Below are positions 17,985-30,185 of a stretch of 55,551 bases of DNA, piece after piece. The first letter of the stretch is position 1, and every line of letters begins with the position of its first letter. The position numbers were made by a program, and so were the translations under genes. The notes below the pieces were generated by a model that saw only the letters and a list, made by a program, of their open reading frames with translations, was not told where the DNA came from and did not search any database. The stretch spans positions 1 through 55,551 of the forward strand of contig NZ_JACJKH010000024.1 in assembly GCF_016900655.1 (NCBI RefSeq). The letters are read 5' to 3'. This stretch comes from Drancourtella massiliensis (GTDB lineage: Bacteria; Bacillota; Clostridia; Lachnospirales; Lachnospiraceae).

Positions 17985-18662
17985 TTATCCCTCCATCTTA
18001 TATCCAAGTCCCCGAACCGTTTTGATGATCTTCGGCTCCTGTGGATTGTCCTCGATCTTTTCTCTCAGTCTTTTAATATAGACTGTCAGCGTATTGTCAT
18101 TGACATACTCTCCTGCAATATCCCAGATTTCCTCCAGAAGCATGGATCTTGACATCACCATGCCCCGATGCTGGAAAAAGACAAGCAGCAGCCTGTATTC
18201 CAGCGCCGAGAGAAATACTTCCTCTCCCTTTTTTGTCGTAATTCCCTTGACCGGATCCACACAGATATCCTGACAGGAAAGCATCTTCTGGTTCCGGCCC
18301 GTTCTTCTGAGTACCGTCCGCATTCTGGATACAAGCTCCCTTGGCCGGAACGGCTTGCTGATATAATCATCCGCTCCCATCTCCAGTCCGGTCACCACGG
18401 AAAATTCATCGTCCAGCGCCGTCAGAAAAATAATGGGAATCTCATATCTGGACTTGATCTGTGTACAGGCACTGTAACCGTTTCCCTGTGCCAGCGTAAC
18501 ATCCAGAAGGATCAGGTCAAATTCCTGCTCTTCCAGAAGTCTCATCGCTTTTTCCTGCCCTTCGGCGTACTGTACTTCAAAGCCTTCCCCCTTTAAAAAT
18601 TCTGTCAGATTTTCTATAATCAGCCGGTCGTCCTCCACCAGCAGAATTTTTGTCGTCTGCAT
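17985..18662 (-). CDS. Response regulator, OmpR family
   Basis: This 225-residue regulator has a receiver domain (about 1-118) with acidic pair EDD, phospho-acceptor Asp in DLILLDVTL, Thr in IFLTA and Lys in SKPF. A winged-helix output domain (about 130-223) follows, with VNDNTLTVYIKRLREKIE as recognition region. It pairs with the histidine kinase 2 bp downstream and probably activates the ABC exporter promoter that carries 11-bp-phased repeats. The promoter at 18701-18729 drives it. Confidence 0.94.
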   Translation of the reverse strand: MQTTKILLVEDDRLIIENLTEFLKGEGFEVQYAEGQEKAMRLLEEQEFDLILLDVTLAQGNGYSACTQIKSRYEIPIIFLTALDDEFSVVTGLEMGADDYISKPFRPRELVSRMRTVLRRTGRNQKMLSCQDICVDPVKGITTKKGEEVFLSALEYRLLLVFFQHRGMVMSRSMLLEEIWDIAGEYVNDNTLTVYIKRLREKIEDNPQEPKIIKTVRGLGYKMEG

Positions 18663-18700
18663 ACCCGGTCTCTCCTTTCATCATCTTCTTCCTGTTTTTC

Positions 18701-18729
18701 ATTAAACAGGATAGGCAGAAAAAAGTCAA
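18701..18729 (-). promoter_or_regulatory. Promoter of the two-component operon
   Basis: Minus-strand -35 TTGACT (18724-18729), 17-bp spacer, -10 TTTAAT (18701-18706). The -10 lies within inverted repeat CCTGTTT/AAACAGG (18691-18710), which may be an operator. Confidence 0.6.
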
Positions 18730-18746
18730 CTCATCTGAATTTTTCC

Positions 18747-18775
18747 TTGACTCTTTCCTGGCATTCTGATATTCT
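18747..18775 (+). promoter_or_regulatory. Promoter of the MATE transporter transcript
   Basis: TTGACT (18747-18752), 17-bp spacer, TATTCT (18770-18775). It would start transcription about 20 nt before the structured leader, giving an approximately 130-nt 5' UTR. Confidence 0.6.
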
Positions 18776-18795
18776 GATTCGAGAAATAAAATAAA

Positions 18796-18895
18796 GACTT
18801 ACCGCCGGGTAATCAAGCGTTGGATTTTGTATCGTAGGCCTTTGAAGATACAAAATGTCAGCGCTTTTCTTTTTGTCTTTTCCGGCGTGGAAGTC
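18796..18895 (+). ncRNA. Structured leader upstream of MATE exporter; candidate guanidine-IV (mepA) riboswitch
   Basis: The leader can fold in competing ways. A small 5' hairpin ACC-GCCG-GGT (18801-18810) is followed by a long hairpin AGCGTTGGATTTTGTATC/GATACAAAATGTCAGCGCT (about 18817-18865) that runs into TTTTCTTTTTG, an intrinsic terminator. The hairpin loop contains GGCC, able to kiss the GCC of the 5' loop. Alternatively GACTT (18796-18800) and CGCCGG (18803-18808) pair with CCGGCG (18882-18887) and AAGTC (18891-18895). Guanidine-IV riboswitches control mepA-type MATE genes in Clostridia by just such terminator control. Family assignment is by context and architecture, not by alignment. 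Confidence 0.5.
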
Positions 18896-18915
18896 TGAAA
18901 TAACAGGAGGAGTTT

Positions 18916-20235
18916 ATGACGAAAAATACACCATTTCAGGATTTTATCAGGTATTCCTTTTTCAGCATTATGGGTATGATTTCCATTTCCTGCTATATTC
19001 TTGCTGATACCTTTTTTGTGGCCCAGGGACTGGGGACAAATGGTCTTGCAGCCCTGAATCTTGCCATTCCGACCTATGATTTTATTCATGGAACCGGACT
19101 GATGCTCGGAATGGGAGGCGCTACCCGTTTTTCCATTCTGAAAAGCCAGAATAATCAGAAGGGTGCCGATACGATTTTTACGAATACCGTATATCTGGGG
19201 ATCTTTTTCTCAATAATTTTTATGCTCGGAGGGCTGTTTTTCTCCGGTTCCCTGGCAAGACTCCTTGGTGCCAATCAGAATACCTTCGAAATGACAAATA
19301 CGTATCTACGTGTGATGATGCTGTTTTCACCGGCCTTTATTTTTAATGATATCATTCTCTGTTTCGTAAGAAACGACGGCAATCCAAGACTTTCCATGAT
19401 TGCAACCGTATGCGGAAGTCTGTTCAATGTCGTATTTGACTATATTTTTATCTTCCCTTGCAATATGGGAATGCTTGGTGCGGTTCTTGCCACCGGATTT
19501 TCTCCGGTTGTCGGACTCACTATCATGTCCCCGCACTGGCTTGGAAAGAAAAGAGGATTCCATTTCCGGAAACTGGTTCCGGATGCAGATTCCATCCGTA
19601 CCAATATTTCCCTTGGATTTCCTTCCCTGCTGTCCCAGATCAGCGCCGCGATTGTCATGATTGTATTTAATATGCTGATTCTGGGCCTGGAAGGCAATAC
19701 AGGAGTAGCTGCCTACGGAGTCATCGCCAATATTTCCCTCGTGGTTCTTTCTTTCTATACCGGAATCGCCCAGGGAATCCAGCCGCTTGTCAGCCATTCC
19801 TACGGCCGGAAAAAGACGGACGGCATCCGGCAGTTTCTGCGCTACGCCATGATTTCCATGGTGATCCTGTCCGCAGTGATGTACCTGATCCTCTTTGTAT
19901 TTGCGGATCCGATCGCATCTGCATTTAACAGCGAACACAACGCAAAGCTGCAGGAGATTGCAATAACCGGACTGAAGTTATATTTTACCTCCCTTGTGTT
20001 TGCGGGATTCAATATCATCCTTTCGATGTACTTTACTTCCGTCGAGAAGGCACTTCCGGCACAGATCATCTCTCTCCTGCGGGGGCTGATCCTGATTATC
20101 CCGATTGCCTTTCTCTTTGCAAACCTCTGGGACATGACAGGTGTCTGGATGTCCTTCCCGGCTACCGAGCTTGTGACGGCGGTTGTTGGAGCTGTACTGT
20201 ATTTCATTTACAAAAACCGGCTTTATAGCAAATAA
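18916..20235 (+). CDS. mepA: MATE family efflux transporter (MepA-like)
   Basis: This 439-residue membrane protein has about twelve hydrophobic segments in two similar halves, the MATE layout. The N-terminal half includes SIMGMISISCYILADTFFVAQGLG and GTGLMLGMGGATRFS, as in the MepA subgroup of cation-coupled exporters. Such proteins export cationic drugs, dyes or guanidine-like compounds. AGGAGG precedes the ATG. Expression is probably controlled by the structured leader directly upstream. It is divergent from the two-component operon and ends in the shared terminator at 20237-20279. Confidence 0.92.
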   Translation: MTKNTPFQDFIRYSFFSIMGMISISCYILADTFFVAQGLGTNGLAALNLAIPTYDFIHGTGLMLGMGGATRFSILKSQNNQKGADTIFTNTVYLGIFFSIIFMLGGLFFSGSLARLLGANQNTFEMTNTYLRVMMLFSPAFIFNDIILCFVRNDGNPRLSMIATVCGSLFNVVFDYIFIFPCNMGMLGAVLATGFSPVVGLTIMSPHWLGKKRGFHFRKLVPDADSIRTNISLGFPSLLSQISAAIVMIVFNMLILGLEGNTGVAAYGVIANISLVVLSFYTGIAQGIQPLVSHSYGRKKTDGIRQFLRYAMISMVILSAVMYLILFVFADPIASAFNSEHNAKLQEIAITGLKLYFTSLVFAGFNIILSMYFTSVEKALPAQIISLLRGLILIIPIAFLFANLWDMTGVWMSFPATELVTAVVGAVLYFIYKNRLYSK

Positions 20236-20236
20236 A

Positions 20237-20279
20237 AAAACAGGAAGACATTCTCGATCTGAGAACATCTTCCTGTTTT
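20237..20279. terminator. Bidirectional terminator between MATE gene and gyrA
   Basis: Stem AAAACAGGAAGA (20237-20248) with TCTTCCTGTTTT (20268-20279), extended inside by TTCTC/GAGAA. A/T tracts flank both sides, so it can end both converging transcripts. Confidence 0.88.
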
Positions 20280-20318
20280 CTATGTAACCGTGCACAAAAT
20301 AAGGGCGCGGTCATTTCT

Positions 20319-22817
20319 TTATTCTTCTGTCACTTCTTCGTTCTCTTCCTGGCTTTCTTCCTCTTCGTCCCCGTCATCTTCCGTCTTTCTGACTTTGGCG
20401 ATGCTTGCCACGCTGACGTTATCGTCCAGGTTGATGAGTTTGACGCCGGATGTAATCCGTCCCAGTTTTGAGATGCCGGAGCACTCGGTCCGGATGATAA
20501 TGCCTTCGGTATTGATAATCATGATCTCATCGTCCTCATCGACGGCTTTCACACCTACGACATTTCCTGTCTTTTCAATGATCTTGTAGCATTTGATTCC
20601 TTTTCCGCCTCGATTCTGTGGTGTGAATTCTTCCATAGCGGTCAGTTTTCCCATACCTTTTTCCGATACAATCAGGAGATATTCTCCCTGGATATCAAGC
20701 TGCATTCCGATAACTTCATCCTGATCACCAAGATTCATTCCACGTACTCCCATGGATGTTCTTCCTGTCGGCCGGACATCTGTTTCGTGGAAGCGGATAC
20801 ACTGTCCGTATTTTGTTACAAGCAGAATGTCCTTCGTATCGTCTGTCGTCTTAACCTCGATCAGTTCGTCGTCTTCTCTGAGTGTGATGGCTGCCAGTCC
20901 TGTCTTTCTGACATTTGCGTAGTCCATGATCGGAGTCTTCTTGACAAGACCCTTCTTGGTTGCCATGAACAGATACTGTCCTTCTTCATACTCCTTGATC
21001 GGGATGACTGCGGTGATCTTCTCCTCCGGCTGAAGCTGAAGCAGATTGATGATCGCCGTTCCTCTTGCGGTCCTTCCCGCCTCCGGAATTTCATATCCTT
21101 TCAGACGGTAGACTCTTCCTGTATTGGTGAAGAACATAATATAGTGATGGGTTGAGCACATAAAGAGCTCTTCCACGTAGTCCTCATCCAGTGTCTGCAT
21201 TCCTTTGATACCGCGGCCTCCACGGTTCTGGCTCTTGAAGTTATCCGTTGTCATCCGCTTGATATATCCAAGCTTTGTCATGGTGATCACAACGTCCTCT
21301 CTCGGAATGAGATCTTCTGTAGAGATGTCGTACACATCGAATCCGATCTGTGTCCGTCTCTCGTCTCCGTATTTTTCGCTGATCGCAAGGATCTCTTCTT
21401 TGATGACTCCAAGAAGCAGGTTTCTGTCTGCCAAAATTGCTTTCAACTCCCCGATCCGTTTCATCAGTTCTTCAAATTCTTTTTCCAGCTTCTCTCTTTC
21501 CAGTCCGGTCAGAGCACGCAGACGCATGTCTACGATTGCCTGTGCCTGTGCGTCGGAGAGCTGGAAGCGTTCCATCAATTCCGTCTTTGCAAGCTGTACG
21601 GTCTGGGAACCACGGATGATCTTGATGACTTCGTCAATATTGTCAAGGGCAATGAGCAGTCCCTGTAAAATATGGGCACGCTCTTCTGCCTTGTTTAACT
21701 CGTACTGGGTTCTTCTCGTAATGACTTCTTCCTGATGTTTCAGGTAATGTCCGAGCATATCCAGAAGATTCATGATCTTCGGCTCCCCGTTCACGAGTGC
21801 CAGCATGATGACTCCAAACGTATCCTGGAGCTGGGTGTGCTTGTAGAGCTGGTTTAAGATGACGTTTGCGTTGGCGTCACGTCTCAGCTCAATACAGATT
21901 CTCATACCTTCCCGGCTGGACTGGTCGCTTAAATCGACGATACCGTCGATTCTCTTTTCTTTCACCAGATCCGCAATCTTTGCAATGAGTCTTGCTTTAT
22001 TGACCATGTACGGGAGCTCTGTCACAATGATCCGGCTCTTGCCGTTTGCCATGGCCTCAATATTAGTTACGGCCCGGACAACAATCTTTCCTCTTCCGGT
22101 GCGGTACGCCTCGTTGATTCCTCTTGTTCCGAGGATCGTCGCTCCGGTCGGGAAGTCCGGTCCTTTTACAATCTTCATAATGTCTTCGATGGTCGTTTCT
22201 TTATTCTCCATCTGGTCATCGATGATCCTGACTACCGCACCAATGACTTCTTTTAAGTTGTGCGGCGGAATATTTGTCGCCATTCCGACCGCGATACCGG
22301 AGGTTCCGTTTACGAGAAGATTCGGAAATCTCGCCGGAAGTACAACCGGTTCCTTTTCCGTCTCGTCAAAGTTCGGCTCAAAGTCTACGGTATTTTTATT
22401 GATATCCGCAGTCAGTTCCATGGAAATTTTACTGAGTCTTGCCTCTGTATAACGCATGGCTGCCGCGCCGTCCCCGTCCACGGATCCGAAGTTTCCATGG
22501 CCGTCTACAAGCGGATAACGTGTGGACCAGTCCTGTGCCATATTAACCAGGGCTCCATAGATGGAACTGTCACCGTGCGGATGATATTTACCCATCGTAT
22601 CACCGACGATACGCGCACATTTACGGTGCGGCTTGTCCGGACCGTTGTTCAGCTCGATCATCGAATACAGGATTCTTCTCTGTACCGGCTTCAGACCGTC
22701 CCTTACATCCGGAAGCGCACGGGAAGCGATAACGCTCATGGCATAGTTGATATACGACTCTTTCATTTTTTTCTCAAGATCGATTTCCTCGATCTTATCA
22801 AAGATAGTATCTTCCAT
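20319..22817 (-). CDS. gyrA: DNA gyrase subunit A
   Basis: This 832-residue subunit breaks and rejoins DNA and, with GyrB, introduces negative supercoils. The catalytic Tyr is in the AAMRYTE block near residue 123, and the GyrA-box QNRGGRGIK lies near residue 535 with repeated beta-propeller blades behind it. The tail is strongly acidic ([15 protein letters not shown]), as common for GyrA. In the quinolone region the sequence is [10 protein letters not shown]: Ser is kept at the E. coli Ser83 position, but the Asp87 equivalent is Gly. It starts 17 bp after gyrB and is the last gene of the leftward replication cluster. Confidence 0.98.
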   Translation of the reverse strand: MEDTIFDKIEEIDLEKKMKESYINYAMSVIASRALPDVRDGLKPVQRRILYSMIELNNGPDKPHRKCARIVGDTMGKYHPHGDSSIYGALVNMAQDWSTRYPLVDGHGNFGSVDGDGAAAMRYTEARLSKISMELTADINKNTVDFEPNFDETEKEPVVLPARFPNLLVNGTSGIAVGMATNIPPHNLKEVIGAVVRIIDDQMENKETTIEDIMKIVKGPDFPTGATILGTRGINEAYRTGRGKIVVRAVTNIEAMANGKSRIIVTELPYMVNKARLIAKIADLVKEKRIDGIVDLSDQSSREGMRICIELRRDANANVILNQLYKHTQLQDTFGVIMLALVNGEPKIMNLLDMLGHYLKHQEEVITRRTQYELNKAEERAHILQGLLIALDNIDEVIKIIRGSQTVQLAKTELMERFQLSDAQAQAIVDMRLRALTGLEREKLEKEFEELMKRIGELKAILADRNLLLGVIKEEILAISEKYGDERRTQIGFDVYDISTEDLIPREDVVITMTKLGYIKRMTTDNFKSQNRGGRGIKGMQTLDEDYVEELFMCSTHHYIMFFTNTGRVYRLKGYEIPEAGRTARGTAIINLLQLQPEEKITAVIPIKEYEEGQYLFMATKKGLVKKTPIMDYANVRKTGLAAITLREDDELIEVKTTDDTKDILLVTKYGQCIRFHETDVRPTGRTSMGVRGMNLGDQDEVIGMQLDIQGEYLLIVSEKGMGKLTAMEEFTPQNRGGKGIKCYKIIEKTGNVVGVKAVDEDDEIMIINTEGIIIRTECSGISKLGRITSGVKLINLDDNVSVASIAKVRKTEDDGDEEEESQEENEEVTEE

Positions 22818-22834
22818 TGCTTATCTCCCTTCCC

Positions 22835-25847
<3,013 letters not shown>

Positions 25848-25861
25848 GCCGCACCTGTCCG

Positions 25862-26071
25862 CTATTTCTGTATTTTGATTTCCTGTCCGTCGAAGGATAC
25901 GACGTCCCCGTCATACAGCTTTCTTCCGCGTCTTGTGTCGACACTTCCATTGACCTTCACAAGGCCGTCCTGGATGACTTCTTTCGCCTCTACCCCGGAT
26001 TCACAAAGTCCGGCGGCTTTCAGCGCCTGTCCAAGTTTGATAAATTCATCCCGAAGTGTAATTGTCTCCAT
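25862..26071 (-). CDS. yaaA: S4-domain RNA-binding protein YaaA
   Basis: This 69-residue protein consists of a single S4 RNA-binding fold: FIKLGQALKAAGLCESG, then AKEVIQDGLVKVNG and RRGRKLYDGDVV. Its place between dnaN and recF is conserved in Firmicutes. Its role is thought to be in ribosome or RNA biology and is not well defined. It starts 17 bp after the dnaN stop. Confidence 0.93.
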   Translation of the reverse strand: METITLRDEFIKLGQALKAAGLCESGVEAKEVIQDGLVKVNGSVDTRRGRKLYDGDVVSFDGQEIKIQK

Positions 26072-26088
26072 CTGGTAACCTCTTTCCT

Positions 26089-27195
26089 TTAGATTGCGTT
26101 AAAGTTGACCGGAAGGATCAGATATACATAACTTTCCTTCTCATCCTTGATAAAGCATGGAGCCTTCGCATTCATAAAGTAGAGCGCGACATCCTCGTCA
26201 TCGATCACTCTCAGGGCATCGATCAGGAATTTCGGATTGAATCCGATCAGAAGATCCTTTCCTTCTTTTGTGATAAAAATCTCCTCATCCATGGATCCAA
26301 GCTGTGACTGAATCTTCAGCTCCATTGTTTCGTCGCCGATCTGAATGATGATCGGACGCTTGTCTCCTTCTTTTACAAGAAGCGTTGCACGGTCAATACA
26401 GTTTAACAGTTCTTTTTTATTAATGTGTACCTTCGTCTCATAATCGCTTGAGAGCATCTGCTCAATGCGGAAATACTCTCCCTCGATCAGACGGGATACG
26501 ACAACAGTCTGATCAAATTCAAATACAATATGATTTTCTGCAAAGTAAATCTGTACTTCGCTCTCGGCATCGCCGGATAAAATCTTGCTGATTTCTGTGA
26601 GTGTCTTTCCTGGAACGACAACTTTTTTATGGTCATAGTTGTCTTTCAGCTCAATCTTCCGGATGGAGATTCTGTGACCGTCCAGTGAAACTACTTTCAG
26701 AATGTTATCTTCTACTTCAAACAGCTCACCGGTCATCAGCTTGTTGCTCTCTGTATCAGCAATAGAAAAGATTGTCTGGCGGATCACTTCTTTTAATGTA
26801 TATTGTGATACCAGAATGGATTCGTTCTTTTCAATATATGGAAGGTAGGCGAAATCACTTCCGGATTTTCCGGCAATCTGAAATTTCGCTTTCTCACAGG
26901 TAATTAATGTTTGTTCATTTTCATCCGTTGTGATAACGATTTCACTATCCGGGAGCTTTCTGACAATTTCAGAAAAGATTTTTGCATCCAGAGCAATCAT
27001 ACCAGGCTGTACAATTTCACCTTCGATAATTGTTTCGATTCCAAGTTCCATATCATTTGCTGTCAGTTTGATTATATCGTTTGTCGCATCAATCAAAATA
27101 CATTCCAGAATCGGCATTGTTGTTTTAGAAGGAACTGCTTTGGAGACGATTCCCACACCTTTTGCCAGATTGGATTTTGTGCAGATAATTTTCAT
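26089..27195 (-). CDS. dnaN: DNA polymerase III beta subunit (sliding clamp)
   Basis: This 368-residue clamp has the three similar domains of bacterial DnaN. It starts MKIICTKSNLAKGVGIVSKAV and ends in the conserved peptide-pocket tail VYLILPVNFNAI. It encircles DNA and tethers polymerases and Y-family polymerases; the latter are represented by the gene at 51510-52976. It lies 179 bp downstream of dnaA, with origin elements between. Confidence 0.98.
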   Translation of the reverse strand: MKIICTKSNLAKGVGIVSKAVPSKTTMPILECILIDATNDIIKLTANDMELGIETIIEGEIVQPGMIALDAKIFSEIVRKLPDSEIVITTDENEQTLITCEKAKFQIAGKSGSDFAYLPYIEKNESILVSQYTLKEVIRQTIFSIADTESNKLMTGELFEVEDNILKVVSLDGHRISIRKIELKDNYDHKKVVVPGKTLTEISKILSGDAESEVQIYFAENHIVFEFDQTVVVSRLIEGEYFRIEQMLSSDYETKVHINKKELLNCIDRATLLVKEGDKRPIIIQIGDETMELKIQSQLGSMDEEIFITKEGKDLLIGFNPKFLIDALRVIDDEDVALYFMNAKAPCFIKDEKESYVYLILPVNFNAI

Positions 27196-27218
27196 GTGTA
27201 TAACTCCTTTCGCTGAGC

Positions 27219-27283
27219 CAGATAAATTTTTATATATAAGATATCCGCATTCGCCGCCTTAGGATGTGTGGATATGTGCATAA
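27219..27283. other. oriC: Downstream origin element: DnaA boxes next to AT-rich unwinding candidate
   Basis: In the dnaA-dnaN gap lie TGTGCATAA (27275-27283, a perfect TTATGCACA box on the minus strand) and TGTGGATAT (27267-27275, one mismatch), directly adjoining. A GC-rich spacer and the AT-rich run AAATTTTTATATATAAGATAT (27223 onward) follow. DnaA box, GC spacer, AT tract is the order of the Bacillus unwinding system, so this is the probable melting site. Confidence 0.7.
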
Positions 27284-27374
27284 CCTGTGCAAACCCGCGC
27301 CAGTTCGTGGATTCCGGGATGGAAATCTTCGTTGAACGGGCTTGGATTTCATGAGGATGAATGCAGGAAAATCA

Positions 27375-28784
27375 TCAAAGCGGACTGATTTTCTTTTGAA
27401 TGATACTGATTGTATTTTTCAGAGAATCATTGTTTTCCATATCTTTCGACACTTTATCCACACCATGTTTCACAGTCGAGTGGTCTCTTCCGCCAAGTAA
27501 GGATCCGATCATTTTCAGAGGGGTGTCTGTCATGGAACGGCAAAGATACATGGCAATATGGCGTGCGCTTGTTGTCTTTGCATCGCGGCTTGCGCTCTTT
27601 AAGTCCGCTACAGAGATCCCGAAATGTTCGGAAACTGTTTCGATGATCAGTTCCGGCGTGATCTTCCGGTTTTCATCCGGCGAGATCAGATCTTTTAAAG
27701 CCTCGGCTGCAAGTGAAATATTGATCTCTTCGTTCTTTAATTTATACAGTGCGATCAGTTTGTTAAGAGAACCTTCCAGCTCCCGGATGTTGGATTTGAT
27801 GTTAGTCGCAATAAACTGCAGAACATCTTCCGGAATATGGTAGCGTTCCAGCTGATCGGATTCGATTTTTTTCTTCAGAATTGCCATTCGGGTCTCGTAA
27901 TCCGGAGCCGAAATATCAGCGATGAGTCCCCACTCAAACCGGGTACGAAGCCGTGCCTCCAGTGTTTCGATATCCTTAGGAGGTTTGTCCGAGGAAATGA
28001 TGATCTGTTTTCCGGCCACATGCAGGTGATTGAATGTGTGGAAAAACTCTTCCTGGGTACTCTCCTTTCCTATAATAAACTGGATATCGTCAATCAGGAG
28101 CACATCGACATTTCTGTATTTATCACGAAAAGCAGTCATCGGAAGTTCGTTTCCCGTTTTACCGCTTCTGAGGGATTCGATCAGCTCATTGGTAAAGGCC
28201 TCACTTGTCACGTAGAGAACCTTTTTCTTCGGATCTTTTTCCAGAATAAAATGAGCAATCGAATGCATCAGATGGGTTTTCCCAAGTCCTACACCTCCGT
28301 AGAGGAATAAAGGATTGTATACTTCACCCGGTGATTCTGCAACTGCAAGGGATGCGGCATGGGCGAAATTGTTGTTTTTGCCGACGACAAAGGTATCAAA
28401 TGTATAGCGCGGGTTTAAGTTTGCACGCTCTATCATAAGAAGATTGTCGTTTTTCTTTGTGTGTGCCGCTGCTTTTTTCTTGTGAGCATTTGCTATTTCT
28501 TCTACCTTTTCCAGTTCGCTCGGGTTATCCGGAATAAATTTGACATCATACTCGATTCCGGTAATTTCAGCGATCGAAACTTTAAATGGAAGGAGGTATT
28601 TTTTCTCTATGTAATCGATATAATCACCGGTCCCATCTAACGTCACGAGAATATAGACGGTATTTTCAATTACATCATAGACTTTTAATGGAAGAATCCA
28701 TGTTTTAAATGAAACGTCGGAAAGACTATGCTCAAGTCTTAAATTTTCAATTATTTCATTCCATTTTTCTGTTACGATGTCCAT
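27375..28784 (-). CDS. dnaA: Chromosomal replication initiator DnaA
   Basis: This 469-residue AAA+ protein opens oriC. Domain I (about 1-85), a charged linker with Lys-rich KKKAAAHTKK, and the AAA+ core follow in order. The core has Walker A GGVGLGKTHL and Walker B VLLIDDIQF. The DNA-binding domain has ARHIAMYLCRSMT and the signature GGRDHSTVKHG. It is the first gene of the leftward replication operon. DnaA boxes lie both upstream (28981-29160) and downstream (27267-27283), consistent with a bipartite origin and autoregulation. Confidence 0.98.
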   Translation of the reverse strand: MDIVTEKWNEIIENLRLEHSLSDVSFKTWILPLKVYDVIENTVYILVTLDGTGDYIDYIEKKYLLPFKVSIAEITGIEYDVKFIPDNPSELEKVEEIANAHKKKAAAHTKKNDNLLMIERANLNPRYTFDTFVVGKNNNFAHAASLAVAESPGEVYNPLFLYGGVGLGKTHLMHSIAHFILEKDPKKKVLYVTSEAFTNELIESLRSGKTGNELPMTAFRDKYRNVDVLLIDDIQFIIGKESTQEEFFHTFNHLHVAGKQIIISSDKPPKDIETLEARLRTRFEWGLIADISAPDYETRMAILKKKIESDQLERYHIPEDVLQFIATNIKSNIRELEGSLNKLIALYKLKNEEINISLAAEALKDLISPDENRKITPELIIETVSEHFGISVADLKSASRDAKTTSARHIAMYLCRSMTDTPLKMIGSLLGGRDHSTVKHGVDKVSKDMENNDSLKNTISIIQKKISPL

Positions 28785-28940
28785 TTTGATGACTCCTAAT
28801 CTTATTGTTTTAGTACTGTCCGCCTGTCAGAGACGTCTGATCAGGACATGACTGAAAAGCACAGCAAAAAACACCCGACACAAAAAAACGGGCCGGATTT
28901 TCGCTGCGATCTCGTGAAATAAATAGATTCACTCCCTTAT

Positions 28941-28969
28941 ATATTACAACAAAAAGATTTCAAGTGCAA
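28941..28969 (-). promoter_or_regulatory. Probable dnaA promoter
   Basis: Minus-strand TTGCAC (28964-28969), 17-bp spacer, TAATAT (28941-28946), about 155 bp ahead of the dnaA start. A DnaA box (28981-28989) lies immediately upstream, so DnaA may repress or modulate it. Confidence 0.5.
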
Positions 28970-28974
28970 TGTAA

Positions 28975-29185
28975 AATCGATGTGGATAAGATTTTGAACA
29001 GTGGAAAACCGCATGAAACCGGAAAAAAAATGACGAATTTAGTAGAATCCAACATGTTTTCCACACAAAATCACAAAATTATCCACAAAATGTTGAAAAC
29101 ATGTGGAAATCAGCGTGTAAAGCATTCCGGAGCAGATAAAATTGTCCCGGTCCTGTGGAAAGGAGCTGTATAACTGTGGATCCTT
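28975..29185. other. oriC: Upstream origin element: DnaA-box cluster
   Basis: Boxes visible are TGTGGATAA (28981-28989, perfect), TTTTCCACA (29057-29065), TTATCCACA (29079-29087, perfect), TGTGGAAAT (29102-29110), TGTGGAAAG (29154-29162) and TGTGGATCC (29175-29183). The region between dnaA and rpmH has no credible gene. Together with the dnaA-dnaN element this forms the chromosome origin. Confidence 0.88.
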
Positions 29186-29216
29186 GTGAAAAAACGTAAA
29201 AAAATCACGGAATTAC

Positions 29217-29245
29217 TTGACTTGCAGGGGGTTTTTGACTATAAT
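29217..29245 (+). promoter_or_regulatory. Promoter of rpmH-rnpA operon
   Basis: TTGACT (29217-29222), 17-bp spacer, TATAAT (29240-29245), 85 bp ahead of rpmH. Strong near-consensus promoter firing away from oriC. Confidence 0.85.
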
Positions 29246-29329
29246 CAGACGTGGTGTCTTTTAGCAAAGAACGATATTAATGTACTTATATTTATATATA
29301 TAAGTTTCAGGTTAAGGAGGTGGAAAGTA

Positions 29330-29464
29330 ATGAAAATGACATTTCAGCCAAAGAAACGTTCCAGAGCGAAAGTTCATGGATTCAGAGCAAGAATGAGCAC
29401 GGCAGGCGGAAGAAAAGTTCTCGCAGCCAGAAGAGCAAAAGGAAGAAAAAGATTATCAGCGTAG
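29330..29464 (+). CDS. rpmH: 50S ribosomal protein L34
   Basis: This 44-residue, Arg/Lys-rich protein reads [19 protein letters not shown] and ends GRKRLSA, the standard L34. It is part of the large ribosomal subunit. The start at 29330 follows AAGGAGG (29314-29320). A longer frame exists upstream but runs through the promoter. A weak hairpin follows before rnpA. Confidence 0.97.
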   Translation: MKMTFQPKKRSRAKVHGFRARMSTAGGRKVLAARRAKGRKRLSA

Positions 29465-29490
29465 GCCGCATATATGTGGCCTTTTCTTCT
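29463..29490 (+). terminator. Weak terminator/attenuator between rpmH and rnpA
   Basis: GGCCGCAT/ATGTGGCC (29464-29481) followed by TTTTCTTCT. It would lower rnpA expression relative to the abundant L34 rather than fully stop transcription. Confidence 0.55.
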
Positions 29491-29552
29491 ATACAGAATG
29501 AAGAAAAGGCGGATAATCTGCGTACCGTAGAACATATCAGGAGCATACGGCA

Positions 29553-29942
29553 ATGCAGTTTTCAGAATCATTGAAAAAGAACAGGGATTTTCAGCTGACC
29601 TATAAAAAAGGAAAATCCTATGCAAACAGATATCTTGTCATGTATGTCAGAGAGAATGGTACCTCGGGCAACAGACTGGGACTTTCAGTCAGCAAAAAGG
29701 TAGGGAACAGTGTAGTCCGTCACAGGGTTACACGGCTATTGAGAGAAAGTTATCGACTGCAGGAAGAGCATTTCCGGCGTGGATATGACATAATTATCAT
29801 TGCACGGGCTTCGGCAAAGGACAAAAGCTATCAGGAAATAGAAAGTGCAGTGGTCCATCTCGGAAAACTTCATCATATATATTTACAGGACACACAGCAG
29901 GATTCTTCGGATAAGGGAAATGAAATGGAGATGAAACGATGA
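29553..29942 (+). CDS. rnpA: Ribonuclease P protein component
   Basis: This 129-residue basic protein assists the RNase P RNA in cutting the 5' leader of tRNA precursors. It has the N-terminal [19 protein letters not shown] region and the RNR-type motif [18 protein letters not shown] near residue 50. AGGAG precedes the start. The C-terminal tail is longer and more polar than in Bacillus. The stop overlaps the yidD start by 4 bp. Confidence 0.96.
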   Translation: MQFSESLKKNRDFQLTYKKGKSYANRYLVMYVRENGTSGNRLGLSVSKKVGNSVVRHRVTRLLRESYRLQEEHFRRGYDIIIIARASAKDKSYQEIESAVVHLGKLHHIYLQDTQQDSSDKGNEMEMKR

Positions 29943-30154
29943 AAAAACTGTTGCTTGCAGTAATTCGTTTTTACAGAAAGCATTTATCAAAGTACAAGCT
30001 GCCGACACAGCACTGTATTTATACGCCGACCTGTTCGGAGTACGGACTGGAGGCAATCGAGAAGTACGGAGCCTTAAAGGGAGGACTTCTTACGGTCTGG
30101 AGAATACTCAGATGTAATCCGTTCCACCGGGGAGGATACGATCCGGTACCGTAA
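29939..30154 (+). CDS. yidD: Membrane protein insertion efficiency factor YidD
   Basis: This 71-residue protein has the family signature [19 protein letters not shown] and ends in [14 protein letters not shown]. YidD lies at the inner face of the membrane and helps YidC insert proteins. It overlaps rnpA by 4 bp and precedes yidC by 31 bp, the conserved arrangement. Confidence 0.95.
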   Translation: MKKLLLAVIRFYRKHLSKYKLPTQHCIYTPTCSEYGLEAIEKYGALKGGLLTVWRILRCNPFHRGGYDPVP

Positions 30155-30185
30155 TTAAATAATACCTGAATATGGAGGAGAACTG

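Noticed and set aside
18796-18895. Purine riboswitch or T-box as the MATE leader
   Set aside because: The conserved purine core and the T-box TGGN motif are not present.
28964-29173. A 69-residue open frame between dnaA and rpmH
   Set aside because: It is built over DnaA boxes in the origin and lacks a start signal.
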